This document shows, piece by piece, positions 6,250 to 13,961 of a DNA stretch of 43,722 nt; positions within the stretch are counted from its first letter, which is position 1, and each line of letters starts with the position of its first letter. Source of the stretch: a virus. The notes under the pieces were generated by a model. That model had not been told where the DNA came from. It searched no databases and saw only the letters and a list, made by a program, of their open reading frames with translations. A program made the position numbers and the translations under genes. Location of the stretch: IMG/VR virus record IMGVR_UViG_3300005290_000008, positions 771 through 44,492 of that record. One strand, given 5' to 3'.

Positions 6250-6821
6250 TATTGTGCCGCCTCTTGTGGATTTTTGATCAGTTCGATTTGCTCAGGCGTC
6301 AATTTACCAGACTGCTGAACTTTTGCAATAACATTTTCTGCGGTTGCTTTGCCGGCTGCGATTGCTGCGTGCCAGGCCGGAAGATTAGCATCAAACTTGG
6401 CCTCGTCGTACATGGCAGCCAACAGCTTCTTGATCAGGTGCGGCTTACGAACGCCACGTCGAGCGCTGATCAGGGTTTCGAAGTCGCCCTTGATATCGCT
6501 AAGACCACCGACCTTGATGCCGCCAACCTCAACACCGCCGTAGATGACAGTCGGATCGCCGTACAGGGTGATTGCCTTGCCTACCCATTGACTAGACTTG
6601 TCGCCCCAACCATCAGGCTGCGCGATGCATTTCAACATGCCCTTGGATGGCTTGTAAGGCGTCGCAGGGCACTCGACCATATGGATGAACACAGGATGAT
6701 CTCGGTCGCCTGGAGTGACCTTTGACACCGTGAAGGTTTGCGGGCCGGTTAAGAACGTTTCGTAATTAAGCTGATCTGACTTGGGTTTTGTCGCTGCACG
6801 GATATCCACATCTTCACTCAT
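6249..6821 (-). CDS. Conserved phage protein of the recombination cluster, 190 aa
   Basis: It lies between the RecE-like exonuclease (4-bp ATGA overlap) and ssb (TAATG overlap), so it was cotranslated with both before the HNH insertion. The central block WVGKAITLYGDPTVIYGGVE / GGIKVGGLSDIKG looks like a small beta barrel. The C-terminal part is helical (LIKKLLAAMYDEAKF...EQIELIKNPQE). I do not recognise a named function. The cluster position suggests a DNA-binding partner in recombination, which is inference. Confidence 0.75.
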   Translation of the reverse strand: MSEDVDIRAATKPKSDQLNYETFLTGPQTFTVSKVTPGDRDHPVFIHMVECPATPYKPSKGMLKCIAQPDGWGDKSSQWVGKAITLYGDPTVIYGGVEVGGIKVGGLSDIKGDFETLISARRGVRKPHLIKKLLAAMYDEAKFDANLPAWHAAIAAGKATAENVIAKVQQSGKLTPEQIELIKNPQEAAQ

Positions 6822-7681
6822 TCTTCGTCTCCAAAATCAATTTCTACTTCGTCCGATTTCTCTAGCGCCCAAAATGGAAGCCCGATCAACTGTTCTTCTG
6901 AGGCGCCATCGTAACCTTCCCAGCGACCGGATTCAAGACAATTTGCATAAGTATTTAGCGCGGATCGGTATTGATTTCGACCAACCTCAATCGACTCATC
7001 ATCCAGCCGATAGCACATGACGTTGTGAGGCGCCTTGCTCTCGGCTGCAATAAAGCCAAAGCCGTCCAAAACATCGCCGGTTGCCCAGTAATACGTATCG
7101 AGGTAGAACGCAGCCTGAAAGGCGTACCCGTATTTTGCAATCGCATTGCTGAAACCACGAGGACTAGCATCAGTCGTCGTCTTAAGATCCGGCGAGAACC
7201 CACGATCAAGCAACCGGTCGAATCGGCAACGAACAAGCACGCCGGTCTCTGGATCTTTGGCGTACACAGACAGCTCATTGCGCCCTGGTTGCTCGTACAG
7301 CCACTTATGCGCAACAGGGTTAGCTCGCACAGCCTTCTGCATCATATGAATCTGATGCGAGTCAGCACCAGACAGAACATTATCAGCGCCGTACTCAGCA
7401 GCCAGAGCCTTGTACTCAGTTGACCGGCGATCCTTACCAGCCGGCATAGTCACGTATTGCTTAGCAAACGACTCAGGTTCAAGGATCGCCGAGTGAGTTG
7501 CGCTACCCATGAACATGGCGGCTGTCTGCTTGTGGTCGCCGTTCTTGTAATGTAATGGGCTGACTGCGATCTTCTTGAGGCCGGTGCAGCTAATGCCAGG
7601 GCCGGCATGATACTCGGTATTAGAAAGTTGATCAGCCGTGTAGATGCCGGGTTTCATTGTCCATTGTTCGTGGGCGGTCAT
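6818..7681 (-). CDS. RecE-like PD-(D/E)XK exonuclease, 287 aa
   Basis: Matches the phage exonuclease VIII-type family (DUF3799 / PD-(D/E)XK): the N-terminal GISCTGLKKIAVSPLHYK, MFMGSATHSAILEPE, then the catalytic RCRFDRLLDRGFSPDLKTTT with D-x-K, and the C-terminal helix IAKYGYAFQAAFYLDTYYW. It degrades 5' strands of duplex ends to give 3' tails for a single-strand annealing partner. The gene overlaps neighbours by 4 bp on both sides. No RecT/Beta homologue was recognised next to it; the 190-aa neighbour is a candidate partner. Confidence 0.88.
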   Translation of the reverse strand: MTAHEQWTMKPGIYTADQLSNTEYHAGPGISCTGLKKIAVSPLHYKNGDHKQTAAMFMGSATHSAILEPESFAKQYVTMPAGKDRRSTEYKALAAEYGADNVLSGADSHQIHMMQKAVRANPVAHKWLYEQPGRNELSVYAKDPETGVLVRCRFDRLLDRGFSPDLKTTTDASPRGFSNAIAKYGYAFQAAFYLDTYYWATGDVLDGFGFIAAESKAPHNVMCYRLDDESIEVGRNQYRSALNTYANCLESGRWEGYDGASEEQLIGLPFWALEKSDEVEIDFGDEE

Positions 7682-7863
7682 TGCATTGCCTCCTTAAGCG
7701 TTACCTTCTTCCATGACTCAGGCAGCTTGATAGCCTGGATAGATCCTGTAGCGCTATCCTTGAGCATCTGGATAATCAGCGGCTCTACACCTTTCGGAAT
7801 CTGCGCATAGCAGAGCTGGCCATCTACTTCGATTGTGATTTGCACGATGCTGATGTCTGTCAC
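7678..7863 (-). CDS. Hypothetical small protein, 61 aa, GTG start
   Basis: The GTG at 7863 overlaps the stop of the upstream 42-codon gene as GTGA, and the stop overlaps the exonuclease start by ATGA. The product is a short alpha/beta protein (TDISIVQITIEVDGQLCYAQI...LIIQML) with no recognised motif. Its support is tight coupling within the recombination operon. Confidence 0.65.
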   Translation of the reverse strand: MTDISIVQITIEVDGQLCYAQIPKGVEPLIIQMLKDSATGSIQAIKLPESWKKVTLKEAMQ

Positions 7864-7988
7864 TTTGTAGCCCTCTGCCAGTTAGTCACCAGCTTCATGT
7901 ATTTCTTACGTTTTGCTTTTGTGATCCGATGCCCAAACTTGTCAGCCTCGCCGATGATGGCGCACCATAGTGCGGTTTGGTAGGTCAT
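7860..7988 (-). CDS. Hypothetical small basic protein, 42 aa
   Basis: The ATG at 7988 overlaps the upstream stop by ATGA and the TGA overlaps the next GTG. The product is strongly basic in its C-terminal half (HRITKAKRKKYMKLV...NWQRATK) and aromatic at the N-terminus (TYQTALWCAII), suggesting nucleic-acid contact. No family known to me. Complete double coupling makes it likely to be translated. Confidence 0.6.
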   Translation of the reverse strand: MTYQTALWCAIIGEADKFGHRITKAKRKKYMKLVTNWQRATK

Positions 7989-8227
7989 TGTTCAGCCTCG
8001 TAGTCCAGATAAAAGCTTTCTGGCTCATGCGGAACCTGGCCAGCATCACGAATCGTGCGAAAGTCGAGAATGTGCTTTACCTCAAGCCTTCCACAAACAT
8101 CAATTCTGCAAACTCCAGTCTGCACGCAGATATCCACAATAGGCCACCACCAGTCCTTACCGTTCTCGCTGCCGTAAAAGGGATGAGGCAACGAATTGAT
8201 CATGTCCATCTTCAGTATGTCGCTCAT
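7985..8227 (-). CDS. Hypothetical protein, 80 aa
   Basis: Coupled by ATGA at both ends to the ProQ-like gene upstream and the 42-aa gene downstream. It contains an aromatic/cysteine segment (GKDWWWPIVDICVQTGVCRID) followed by an acidic C-terminus (FYLDYEAEQ). No known domain. It belongs to the recombination/RNA-chaperone operon by position. Confidence 0.65.
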   Translation of the reverse strand: MSDILKMDMINSLPHPFYGSENGKDWWWPIVDICVQTGVCRIDVCGRLEVKHILDFRTIRDAGQVPHEPESFYLDYEAEQ

Positions 8228-8595
8228 GCCGCCACCCTCATCTTAGCCTGATAAACCGCCGCCTTCCTCGCCTTCTTAGCCTTCCGAAACGCCTTCAACT
8301 TGTCAATCGCCCGCTGCCGATGATCGTCCGAGACTGGTCCGTAGACCGAGCCGTTCAGGTTATACCGGCAAGGAGTACTAGCCAGCGCACGATGGTAGTT
8401 CGGACTAGCCAGCCAAGAGCTCATAGCCGCTCGCTGGATTGCCAGTGGGATGCACAGAGCGCCAGAACGTCGCAGCTTAGCCAGTTGCAGAGTCGTGCCA
8501 ATTGCTAGCGGCTTAGGCTGGTCGCGATTAAACAGTTTCGGGAATGCGGCTTGTAGGGCGGCGATTCCGGTGTTTACTTTTTGTTTGTGGTTCAT
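8224..8595 (-). CDS. ProQ/FinO-type RNA chaperone, 123 aa
   Basis: The FinO/ProQ domain is complete: IAALQAAFPKLFNRDQPKPL, IGTTLQLAKL, then WLASPNYHRALASTPCRYNL, NGSVYGPVSDDHRQRAID. A basic tail (KAFRKAKKARKAAVYQAKM) follows. Family members bind structured RNAs and 3' hairpins, control RNA stability and promote sense-antisense pairing. A phage-borne copy next to several structured RNAs in this genome is suggestive: a natural ligand could be the RNA at 22119-22521 or the HEG leaders. That link is speculation. Confidence 0.85.
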   Translation of the reverse strand: MNHKQKVNTGIAALQAAFPKLFNRDQPKPLAIGTTLQLAKLRRSGALCIPLAIQRAAMSSWLASPNYHRALASTPCRYNLNGSVYGPVSDDHRQRAIDKLKAFRKAKKARKAAVYQAKMRVAA

Positions 8596-8867
8596 GATTG
8601 GCCTCGGGCTTTGGCGATTGCGGCGCGGGCAAGGTCGAATTCAAGTGTTGCGCGATCCGCCACTGATAATACGGCTTCAAGAGCAGCGAGCAGGTCTGGC
8701 GCAGCTGCGATTAGATTGGCATTGCCTTTGCTTCTGATGTTTTCACAGATAGTGATTTCAGAATAAAACCCATCCCCGCGACGAACCGAAGCTGTTTGAC
8801 GAACTCGGCACTCATCATCTTCTGGATCGCCAATATGCTGCCATGGTCCCGCTGTAAATTTACTCAT
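8592..8867 (-). CDS. TPGPW-type (Ea22-related) accessory protein, 91 aa
   Basis: Begins SKFTAGPWQHIG and contains NANLIAAAPDLLAALEAVL followed by a short helix ending AAIAKARG. This is the same architecture as the gene at 16192 in the other arm, so the two are paralogues. I use the ATG at 8867 (GGAGG 8 nt upstream) rather than an in-frame TTG six bases earlier. Function of the family unknown. Confidence 0.75.
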   Translation of the reverse strand: MSKFTAGPWQHIGDPEDDECRVRQTASVRRGDGFYSEITICENIRSKGNANLIAAAPDLLAALEAVLSVADRATLEFDLARAAIAKARGQS

Positions 8868-8923
8868 TTTCAACCCCTCCTATTCGTGTACCACCACTCT
8901 AGCCAAACACTTTTCGCCCGTCA

Positions 8924-8956
8924 ACAAAAAAGGCCAACTATTTCTAGCTGGCCTTT
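8924..8956. terminator. Intrinsic terminator after the methyltransferase
   Basis: Arms AAAGGCCA (8929-8936) and TGGCCTTT (8949-8956). The minus strand reads into a run of six T's. It ends the methyltransferase transcript and isolates it from the operon starting at 8867. Confidence 0.85.
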
Positions 8957-8965
8957 CTGTTCTGC

Positions 8966-9991
8966 TTATGCGGTTTTGTCTGAGGCGTCCAGGCTCAATG
9001 AAATAGCGTTTTCCAAGTCTTTCGCGGCAATAGCTCCTGCGATACGCTTCTGTGCAATCTCAAAATATCCTTCGTCCATCTCAATACCGATGAATTTTCG
9101 GCCAGTGTTTACGCAGGCCACGCCGGTTGACCCACTGCCCATTGTGAAATCTAGAACGACGTTATTTTCTGCTGAATAGGTCCTAATTACGTCATCTAGC
9201 AATGCGACAGGCTTCTGTGTTGGATGATGACCGTCGTAGTCTTTACGATATTGTAGAACGTTTGACTTGAATTTACTGCCTTCTGCCAGATTGAACTGCC
9301 GGCTGAACTGCCGGCTGAACTGCTGATCAATTTCTAATATTTCCTCGTATGACATCAGCCATTCAACATGTTGCAAGCCGTAAAAATCAATAATCTGGCT
9401 ATAGGTTGCGTTGGTGCAAATTCCAAACTGAGTCGAGTCCTCGTAAAAGAAATGTTCAGCCCTTCTATGGCCTAAATCTTCATTTATCTGTTTTAGGTTT
9501 CTTTGTGTGTGCTCCATTATTTTTCTAGCGTAAATCCTAAGCGGGTGCTGGTTAAGTGTGTCATATTTCTTGAAGAACACCAATATATCCTCAAAATATG
9601 ATACTGGTGCTTTTTTTGCAATAAGCGCATTAGCGAAGTGATCCTTTAGCCAAACCATGCGATAGCTAAACGGAAGGTTCCCATGGGCCTCAGTGATCAT
9701 TTTGCTTGTGTACGGCTCCTGGCTGAATAGGATAAGTGCGCCGTTAGTCCTTAAAACCCTGTTACATTCTGCGTAAATTTCAGAAGGGTCAAGAGCTTTG
9801 TCCCACTCAGTCTTACCTTGCATGCCGTGGGATATTCCTTCGCTTGCAGCCATTCCTGACATCGTTCCGTAAGGTGGATCGGTAAAAATAAGATCAACCG
9901 ATCCATCTGGAATCCCTTTCATCAGTTCCAAGCAATCTCCATTCATTAGCTGCATTCGATTTAATCCGCCGATTTGTTTTGAGTTCGGCAA
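8966..9991 (-). CDS. DNA N6-adenine/N4-cytosine methyltransferase, beta-type order, about 341 aa
   Basis: Motif IV is DLIFTDPPYGT near residue 33 and motif I is VLDFTMGSGSTGVACVN near residue 280, preceded by GHHPTQKPVALLDDVI. The catalytic motif comes before the SAM-binding motif, the beta-class order. The central 180 residues are the probable target-recognition domain, with a tandem QFSRQFSRQF repeat. TTG at 9991 has AGGAG 5 nt upstream; the ATG at 9955 (MQLMNGDC) is an alternative start. No restriction partner is seen, so protection against host restriction is the likely role. Confidence 0.9.
   Translation of the reverse strand: MPNSKQIGGLNRMQLMNGDCLELMKGIPDGSVDLIFTDPPYGTMSGMAASEGISHGMQGKTEWDKALDPSEIYAECNRVLRTNGALILFSQEPYTSKMITEAHGNLPFSYRMVWLKDHFANALIAKKAPVSYFEDILVFFKKYDTLNQHPLRIYARKIMEHTQRNLKQINEDLGHRRAEHFFYEDSTQFGICTNATYSQIIDFYGLQHVEWLMSYEEILEIDQQFSRQFSRQFNLAEGSKFKSNVLQYRKDYDGHHPTQKPVALLDDVIRTYSAENNVVLDFTMGSGSTGVACVNTGRKFIGIEMDEGYFEIAQKRIAGAIAAKDLENAISLSLDASDKTA
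9292..9327 (-). repeat. 12-bp tandem repeat in the methyltransferase recognition domain
   Basis: TGAACTGCCGGC occurs twice in tandem with a third partial unit, giving repeated QFSR on the minus strand. Copy-number change would stay in frame and lengthen the loop by four residues. Confidence 0.7.
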
Positions 9992-10019
9992 TCGTACTCC
10001 TAGTTTTTTTGGATAGCAA

Positions 10020-10049
10020 CAAAAACCCCAAGCCTTTCGACCTAGGGTT
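10020..10049 (-). terminator. Intrinsic terminator of gene 10070-10627
   Basis: Read on the minus strand, AACCCTAGG and CTTGGGGTT pair over nine positions with two G-U pairs, then T-rich. It separates the lone gene 10070-10627 from the methyltransferase. Confidence 0.75.
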
Positions 10050-10054
10050 AATTG

Positions 10055-10066
10055 TTTCCCAGAGAA
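10055..10066. repeat. Degenerate copy of the dispersed palindrome
   Basis: TTTCCCAGAGAA differs at three positions from TTCTCCGGAGAA, and its flanks (AATTG and CCGTTAA) resemble those of the copies at 15626 and 25157. It lies between the stop of gene 10070 and its terminator. Confidence 0.4.
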
Positions 10067-10069
10067 CCG

Positions 10070-10627
10070 TTAAGCGGCTTTCGGCTTCCTGATCTCTTTC
10101 GGAACTTTCGACTGGAAACGCATGACCAGCTTGCGAAGACGCTGCTCGAAATCATCCTTATCCTCGTCGTTCAGGTTCTCGATGACGACGATTGCGTCAT
10201 GCCAGAGAGCGCCGTTCATGTGGCCAGTTGAGCGGAGCATGACACCTTTAAGCTCAGGGTCAGCAGGCTTAACCGGAGGCGTCGCAAGTTCCCTCCGCTT
10301 ATCAGCCACCGCATCAACCATCTGCCGCACCGACTCGAATTCCATCACCTTCATCTCGTACTTAAATGCAGCACGGAACATTGAGGCGTACTGCTTAACG
10401 GCTCTAGGAGCCGGAATCAGCGTAGAGCCAGGAACAGGGCGTCCAATCACGCTCGACCATCCGTTCTCTTCGTACCCGATCATCAGCCATGGGTTGAACT
10501 TCTCCAGGGTGTCTATGTTTTCTTCCTTGACTAGCTTCATAAAGGAGCCCGCTACATTGTCCAGCTTGTCGCCCTGCTCAGCGATTGCTTGAAGAACCTG
10601 TGCCTGCTTGCTTTTAGTAGTAGTCAT
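10070..10627 (-). CDS. Conserved phage protein of unknown function, 185 aa
   Basis: A monocistronic gene transcribed away from the replication operon, in the place where temperate phages keep a repressor. It shows no HTH. It is a helical, basic protein with a conserved-looking block (NPWLMIGYEENGWSSVIGRP, then TLIPAPRAVKQYASMFRAAF) and a lysine-rich tail (KVPKEIRKPKAA). GAGG lies about 10 nt before the ATG. Position makes a regulatory role possible. I cannot assign a family. Confidence 0.75.
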   Translation of the reverse strand: MTTTKSKQAQVLQAIAEQGDKLDNVAGSFMKLVKEENIDTLEKFNPWLMIGYEENGWSSVIGRPVPGSTLIPAPRAVKQYASMFRAAFKYEMKVMEFESVRQMVDAVADKRRELATPPVKPADPELKGVMLRSTGHMNGALWHDAIVVIENLNDEDKDDFEQRLRKLVMRFQSKVPKEIRKPKAA

Positions 10628-10866
10628 GTCTGCAAAGCCTCTTTTGTATTAATCCTTTAGTTAATCCTCAGACAGGGGCCGCCGGGGCCGGCGGTTGTTC
10701 CTGCCTATGCCTAATGTTAGTTTCGGTCAGCTAGAGTGCAAATACGATTTAGCTATAAGCAAGCCATGCTTTATAGCTATCAAAATCTAAGTGTTCTCCG
10801 GAGAAGTGTTTTTAGTTTGTGGTATGCTTGCCATCCAAATGCAAATTGCTGACAAAGGACTCAAAG
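10628..10866. promoter_or_regulatory. Divergent control region between gene 10627(-) and the cro-like gene
   Basis: No gene is seen in these 239 bp. They hold a direct repeat TTAATCC (10649 and 10661), a GC-rich dyad CCGCCGG-gg-CCGGCGG (10679-10694), a dyad TAGCTATAA/TTATAGCTA (10750-10758 and 10771-10779) and the perfect palindrome TTCTCCGGAGAA (10794-10805). An extended -10 box TGGTATGCT ends at 10828. The palindrome occupies the -35 position of that promoter, as an operator would. Confidence 0.6.
10794..10805. repeat. Palindrome TTCTCCGGAGAA, copy 2 (over the cro-operon -35)
   Basis: A second perfect copy, flanked by GTG on the left and GTG-TTTT on the right. It lies 17 bp before the TATGCT -10 box (10823-10828), so a bound protein would block RNA polymerase. 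Confidence 0.7.
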
Positions 10867-11037
10867 ATGCTGACGCTTGAAATGATCCGATCTCTTCTGC
10901 AAGACCGCCGCGTTCCTCTGGTTGCTGAGGCTACAGGTCTTCACTACAACACCATCCGCCAGATACGTGACACGCCAAGCGCTAACCCTACTTATAAGGT
11001 GGTTAAGGCTCTCAGCGATTATTTTGAGGGTAAATAA
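10867..11037 (+). CDS. Cro-like HTH regulator, 56 aa
   Basis: A compact HTH protein: LEMIRSLLQDRRVPLVAEAT-GLHYNTIRQIRD-NPTYKVVKALSDYFEG, the layout of small XRE/Cro-type repressors. The ATG at 10867 has AAGGA 7 nt upstream; an in-frame start at 10819 lies over the -10 box. The stop overlaps the replication gene start (TAATG). It is the natural candidate to bind one of the dyads just upstream and to autoregulate the early rightward operon. Confidence 0.8.
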   Translation: MLTLEMIRSLLQDRRVPLVAEATGLHYNTIRQIRDTPSANPTYKVVKALSDYFEGK

Positions 11038-11747
11038 TGGCTAACGCATGGTTTCGGATGTATTCCGAGTTCGCTACGGACCCAAAGGTGCAGATGCTGT
11101 CCGAGGTCAACCAGCGCCGTTATGTAATGCTGCTTTGCATGCGTTGCAGTAACGACAACGTAACGTTACATGATGAAGAGGTAGCGTTTCAGCTTCGCGT
11201 TACAGACGAAGAATGGATGGTCACAAAGGCTGCATTGATGTCGAAAGGCATGATAGATGAGGATGCAAAACCTTGCGCATGGGACAAGCGTCAATACATC
11301 TCCGACTCAAGTACTTCGCGGGTTGCAGCCTATCGAGAGCGAATGAAACAGAAAGGAAACGTTACAGAAACAAAAAGTAACGCCCTAGATACAGATACAG
11401 ATACAGATACAGATAATAAAAAACCTGTCGCGGCAAAGGCCGCTAGGGTTAAGTTTGATCCGTTGCCAATGAAGCCTGCGAACGTAAGCGAACAGGTATG
11501 GGCTGAATGGTGCCAAGCAAGATCGGAAAGCAGAAAGCCATTGACCAAGGCGATGTGCACGGCCCAAGCTAAGCAGCTAGATGGCCACGGCAATGCAGAC
11601 GAGGTTATCCGCAAGTCTATTGCTGCTGGATGGCAGGGACTGTTTCCGGATAGCGTCAAATCAGCGTCTGCGCGACACAGTGGATTCGACCAGATTGATT
11701 ACATGGACGGTTTGACCGTCGCTGAAAACGGCTCACTACGATTCTGA
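11037..11747 (+). CDS. Replication initiator / primosomal protein, O-like, 236 aa
   Basis: The N-terminus (WFRMYSEFATDPKVQMLSEV, RRYVMLLCMRC) matches the winged-helix domain of phage O-type replication proteins. A flexible linker contains DTDTDTDTD, coded by a GATACA microsatellite. The C-terminal domain (VSEQVWAEWCQARSESRKPL...AAGWQGLFP) resembles the region that contacts the helicase loader or ssDNA. It is followed by DnaC-like and DnaB-like genes, forming an initiator-loader-helicase module. The origin is probably inside this gene, but no iteron array is evident. Confidence 0.78.
   Translation: MANAWFRMYSEFATDPKVQMLSEVNQRRYVMLLCMRCSNDNVTLHDEEVAFQLRVTDEEWMVTKAALMSKGMIDEDAKPCAWDKRQYISDSSTSRVAAYRERMKQKGNVTETKSNALDTDTDTDTDNKKPVAAKAARVKFDPLPMKPANVSEQVWAEWCQARSESRKPLTKAMCTAQAKQLDGHGNADEVIRKSIAAGWQGLFPDSVKSASARHSGFDQIDYMDGLTVAENGSLRF
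11389..11416 (+). repeat. GATACA microsatellite in the replication gene
   Basis: About 4.5 tandem copies of GATACA encode alternating D-T in the inter-domain linker. The six-base unit keeps frame, so slippage would only change linker length. Confidence 0.8.
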
Positions 11748-11756
11748 GGAAATAAT

Positions 11757-12515
11757 ATGACCTTTACACAATTTACCTACCATGCAGGTCTTTGCCCTGC
11801 TCATCCTGAAGAGCGTGCCGGCTCAAGTGATGACGGAGCAACTATGTCTTTTTGCTTGGAGTGCTCCCGCGAGAAGCAGAAAGCTGAAGGGATAGCCGAA
11901 CAAAAGGCTCAAGCGGAGGCGAGACGGGTTAAGGAAATCGCCGCTCGTATTGCGTCATGCCGTATCCCAGCCAGGTTCGCCGATAAATCCTTCTGGGACT
12001 ATTCGCCATCGTCTGGTGGCCAGCGATCAAATCTCGAGAAGTGCCAAGATTACGCCGAGAATTTCGATACCCATTACGCTGACGGTCGATGCCTCATCCT
12101 TTCCGGCACTGTGGGCACGGGAAAAACGCATCTTGCGATTGCAATCTTGAAGGATGCGGTTGAAAAGCAAGGCTATACGGGTAAATACTGGACCGTGAAC
12201 GGACTGTTGCAAGTTATCCGGTCTTCATACGAGAAAGACTCTGGCTTCAGCGAGTCCGACGTGATTTCCTCGGTCACAGATACTCATCTTCTGGTTCTTG
12301 ATGAGGTTGGCGCAACAAAGCAGTCTGAGTTTGAGATGGCAACGCTGTTCAACATCATCAACTCAAGGTACGAATGGAAGCTTCCGACCATAATTATCTC
12401 AAACCTCGGGCCAAAGCAGATTGGCGAGGCGATTGGCGAACGATGCTTCGACCGTCTGCGCGAAGGTGGCAGCGAATGTCTTGTCTTCCAAGGAGAATCA
12501 AATCGCAAGAAATAG
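11757..12515 (+). CDS. DnaC-like helicase loader (AAA+ ATPase), 252 aa
   Basis: Walker A is SGTVGTGKTHLA (about residues 119-130), Walker B is LLVLDEVGA (about 178-186), and sensor-like IIISNLGP follows. The N-terminal 45 residues carry a putative zinc site (CPAH...FCLEC). It belongs to the DnaC/IstB AAA+ group and should load the DnaB-like helicase encoded next onto the origin. SD GAGG lies 7 nt before the ATG. Confidence 0.9.
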   Translation: MTFTQFTYHAGLCPAHPEERAGSSDDGATMSFCLECSREKQKAEGIAEQKAQAEARRVKEIAARIASCRIPARFADKSFWDYSPSSGGQRSNLEKCQDYAENFDTHYADGRCLILSGTVGTGKTHLAIAILKDAVEKQGYTGKYWTVNGLLQVIRSSYEKDSGFSESDVISSVTDTHLLVLDEVGATKQSEFEMATLFNIINSRYEWKLPTIIISNLGPKQIGEAIGERCFDRLREGGSECLVFQGESNRKK

Positions 12516-12572
12516 ATTGCTCCGGCGCCAAGGAGGCAATACCATTACAGAATAATTACTCGGAGCGGGAAA

Positions 12573-13949
12573 ATGAGAGATCCTTTTAGCCTGGAGGCTG
12601 AACAGAGCGTCTTGGGTGCAATGATGATTGCGCCTGAGATGATCGACCTGCTATGCGCTGACATATCGGCCAAGGATTTCTATTGGCAGGACAACGCTGA
12701 TGTTTTCAAGGCAATCCTCGAGCTTAACTCGCTTAACCGTCACATCGACTTTTTGACGGTTGGCGAGCATATTGGGAATCTGGATAGCGGAGAACCAGCG
12801 TTCGCCTACACTGCGGAAATCCAGAAGGGCACGCCTAGTACTGCCAACGCAGAGCAATACGCAAGGATCGTGCGTGAGCGCTCCATGGACCGTGCTTTGA
12901 TTGAGGCTGCACGAGAGATTCACGAGATCGCGCACAGCACCATTCAAACCGAGGACAAAATCTCGAGATCGCAGACGGCTATCCTCGGACTGGATACCGA
13001 GACAGCCACGAACGACACCGTGAACATCTTTGATTCGCTGGTTAAGCACATGGATGTTCTCGAGGTTCGGCTTGCTGGTGACAATGCTGTCACTGGCATC
13101 GCTACAGGGCACGAGGACTTCGATAATCACACCGGCGGTCTTCAGCCTGGTGGACTCTACCTTATTGCTGGTCGACCGAAGATGGGAAAAAGTACCCTAG
13201 CGATTGGGATCTGTCAGCACGCGGCCTTTCGTCAAGGCAAGCGCGTGATGATGTATCACCTTGAGATGACCGAGAAGCAGGTTATGGATAAGGTACTGGC
13301 TGCCGAGGCTACTATCCCGCTTGATGCCATGAAGGACGGCTCAGCATTGTCGGATCACTCGGCGCAACTCATGGCCGCTGTATCCAAGATGAAAGACGCG
13401 CACTTCGACGCTTCCTATCGCTCGAGCTACACAATGCAGCAGATCAGGGCAGATGCACGGCGCAAGAAACGCAAGGACGGGCTAGACCTGATCATGGTCG
13501 ATCACCTTGGGCTACTGAACGCGGATGATCCAAAGCACAACCAAGTGGCAAAGATTACGGAGATCTCGAGGCAGGCTAAGCTAATGGCTAAGGAGCTGAA
13601 TGTTCCGGTTTTGTTCCTGTCACAGCTCAACCGTTCGCTCGAGCAACGACCTAATAAGAGGCCTGTACCTTCTGACCTGCGCGACTCCGGATCGCTAGAG
13701 CAAGACGCTGACATGATCATCTTTGTCTATCGCGACGAGGTTTATCATCCGGATACTGATCGCAAGGGTATTGCCGAGATAATCATTGGCGCCGCTCGAG
13801 AGTGTTCGCCTGAGACGTTCTTCAGCATCTTCCAAGGCAAGTACTCGAGGTTTACCAAGCTTGATCCTGCTGTATTCCAAGGCTGGGATGAGGAAGAGCC
13901 GGCGCCTAAGAGTAATGGCGGGACTAAGTGGAAGAAGGAAGGTTTCTAG
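12573..13949 (+). CDS. dnaB: Replicative DNA helicase, DnaB-like, 458 aa
   Basis: The DnaB N-terminal domain ([20 protein letters not shown]) and the RecA-like core are complete. Walker A is [13 protein letters not shown] near residue 199, then [14 protein letters not shown], the Walker B-like [11 protein letters not shown], and [31 protein letters not shown]. Length is normal for the family. It unwinds DNA 5' to 3' at the phage fork. SD is GGAG 8 nt upstream. Confidence 0.95.
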   Translation: [458 protein letters not shown]

Positions 13950-13961
13950 TGGAGAGCGAGA

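Noticed and set aside
5639-6250. Self-splicing intron in ssb
   Set aside because: The downstream ssb has its own complete start and needs no splicing. No intron core was recognised around the HNH gene.
10070-10627. CI-type repressor by position
   Set aside because: The protein has no HTH or LexA-like peptidase motif, so position alone is not enough.
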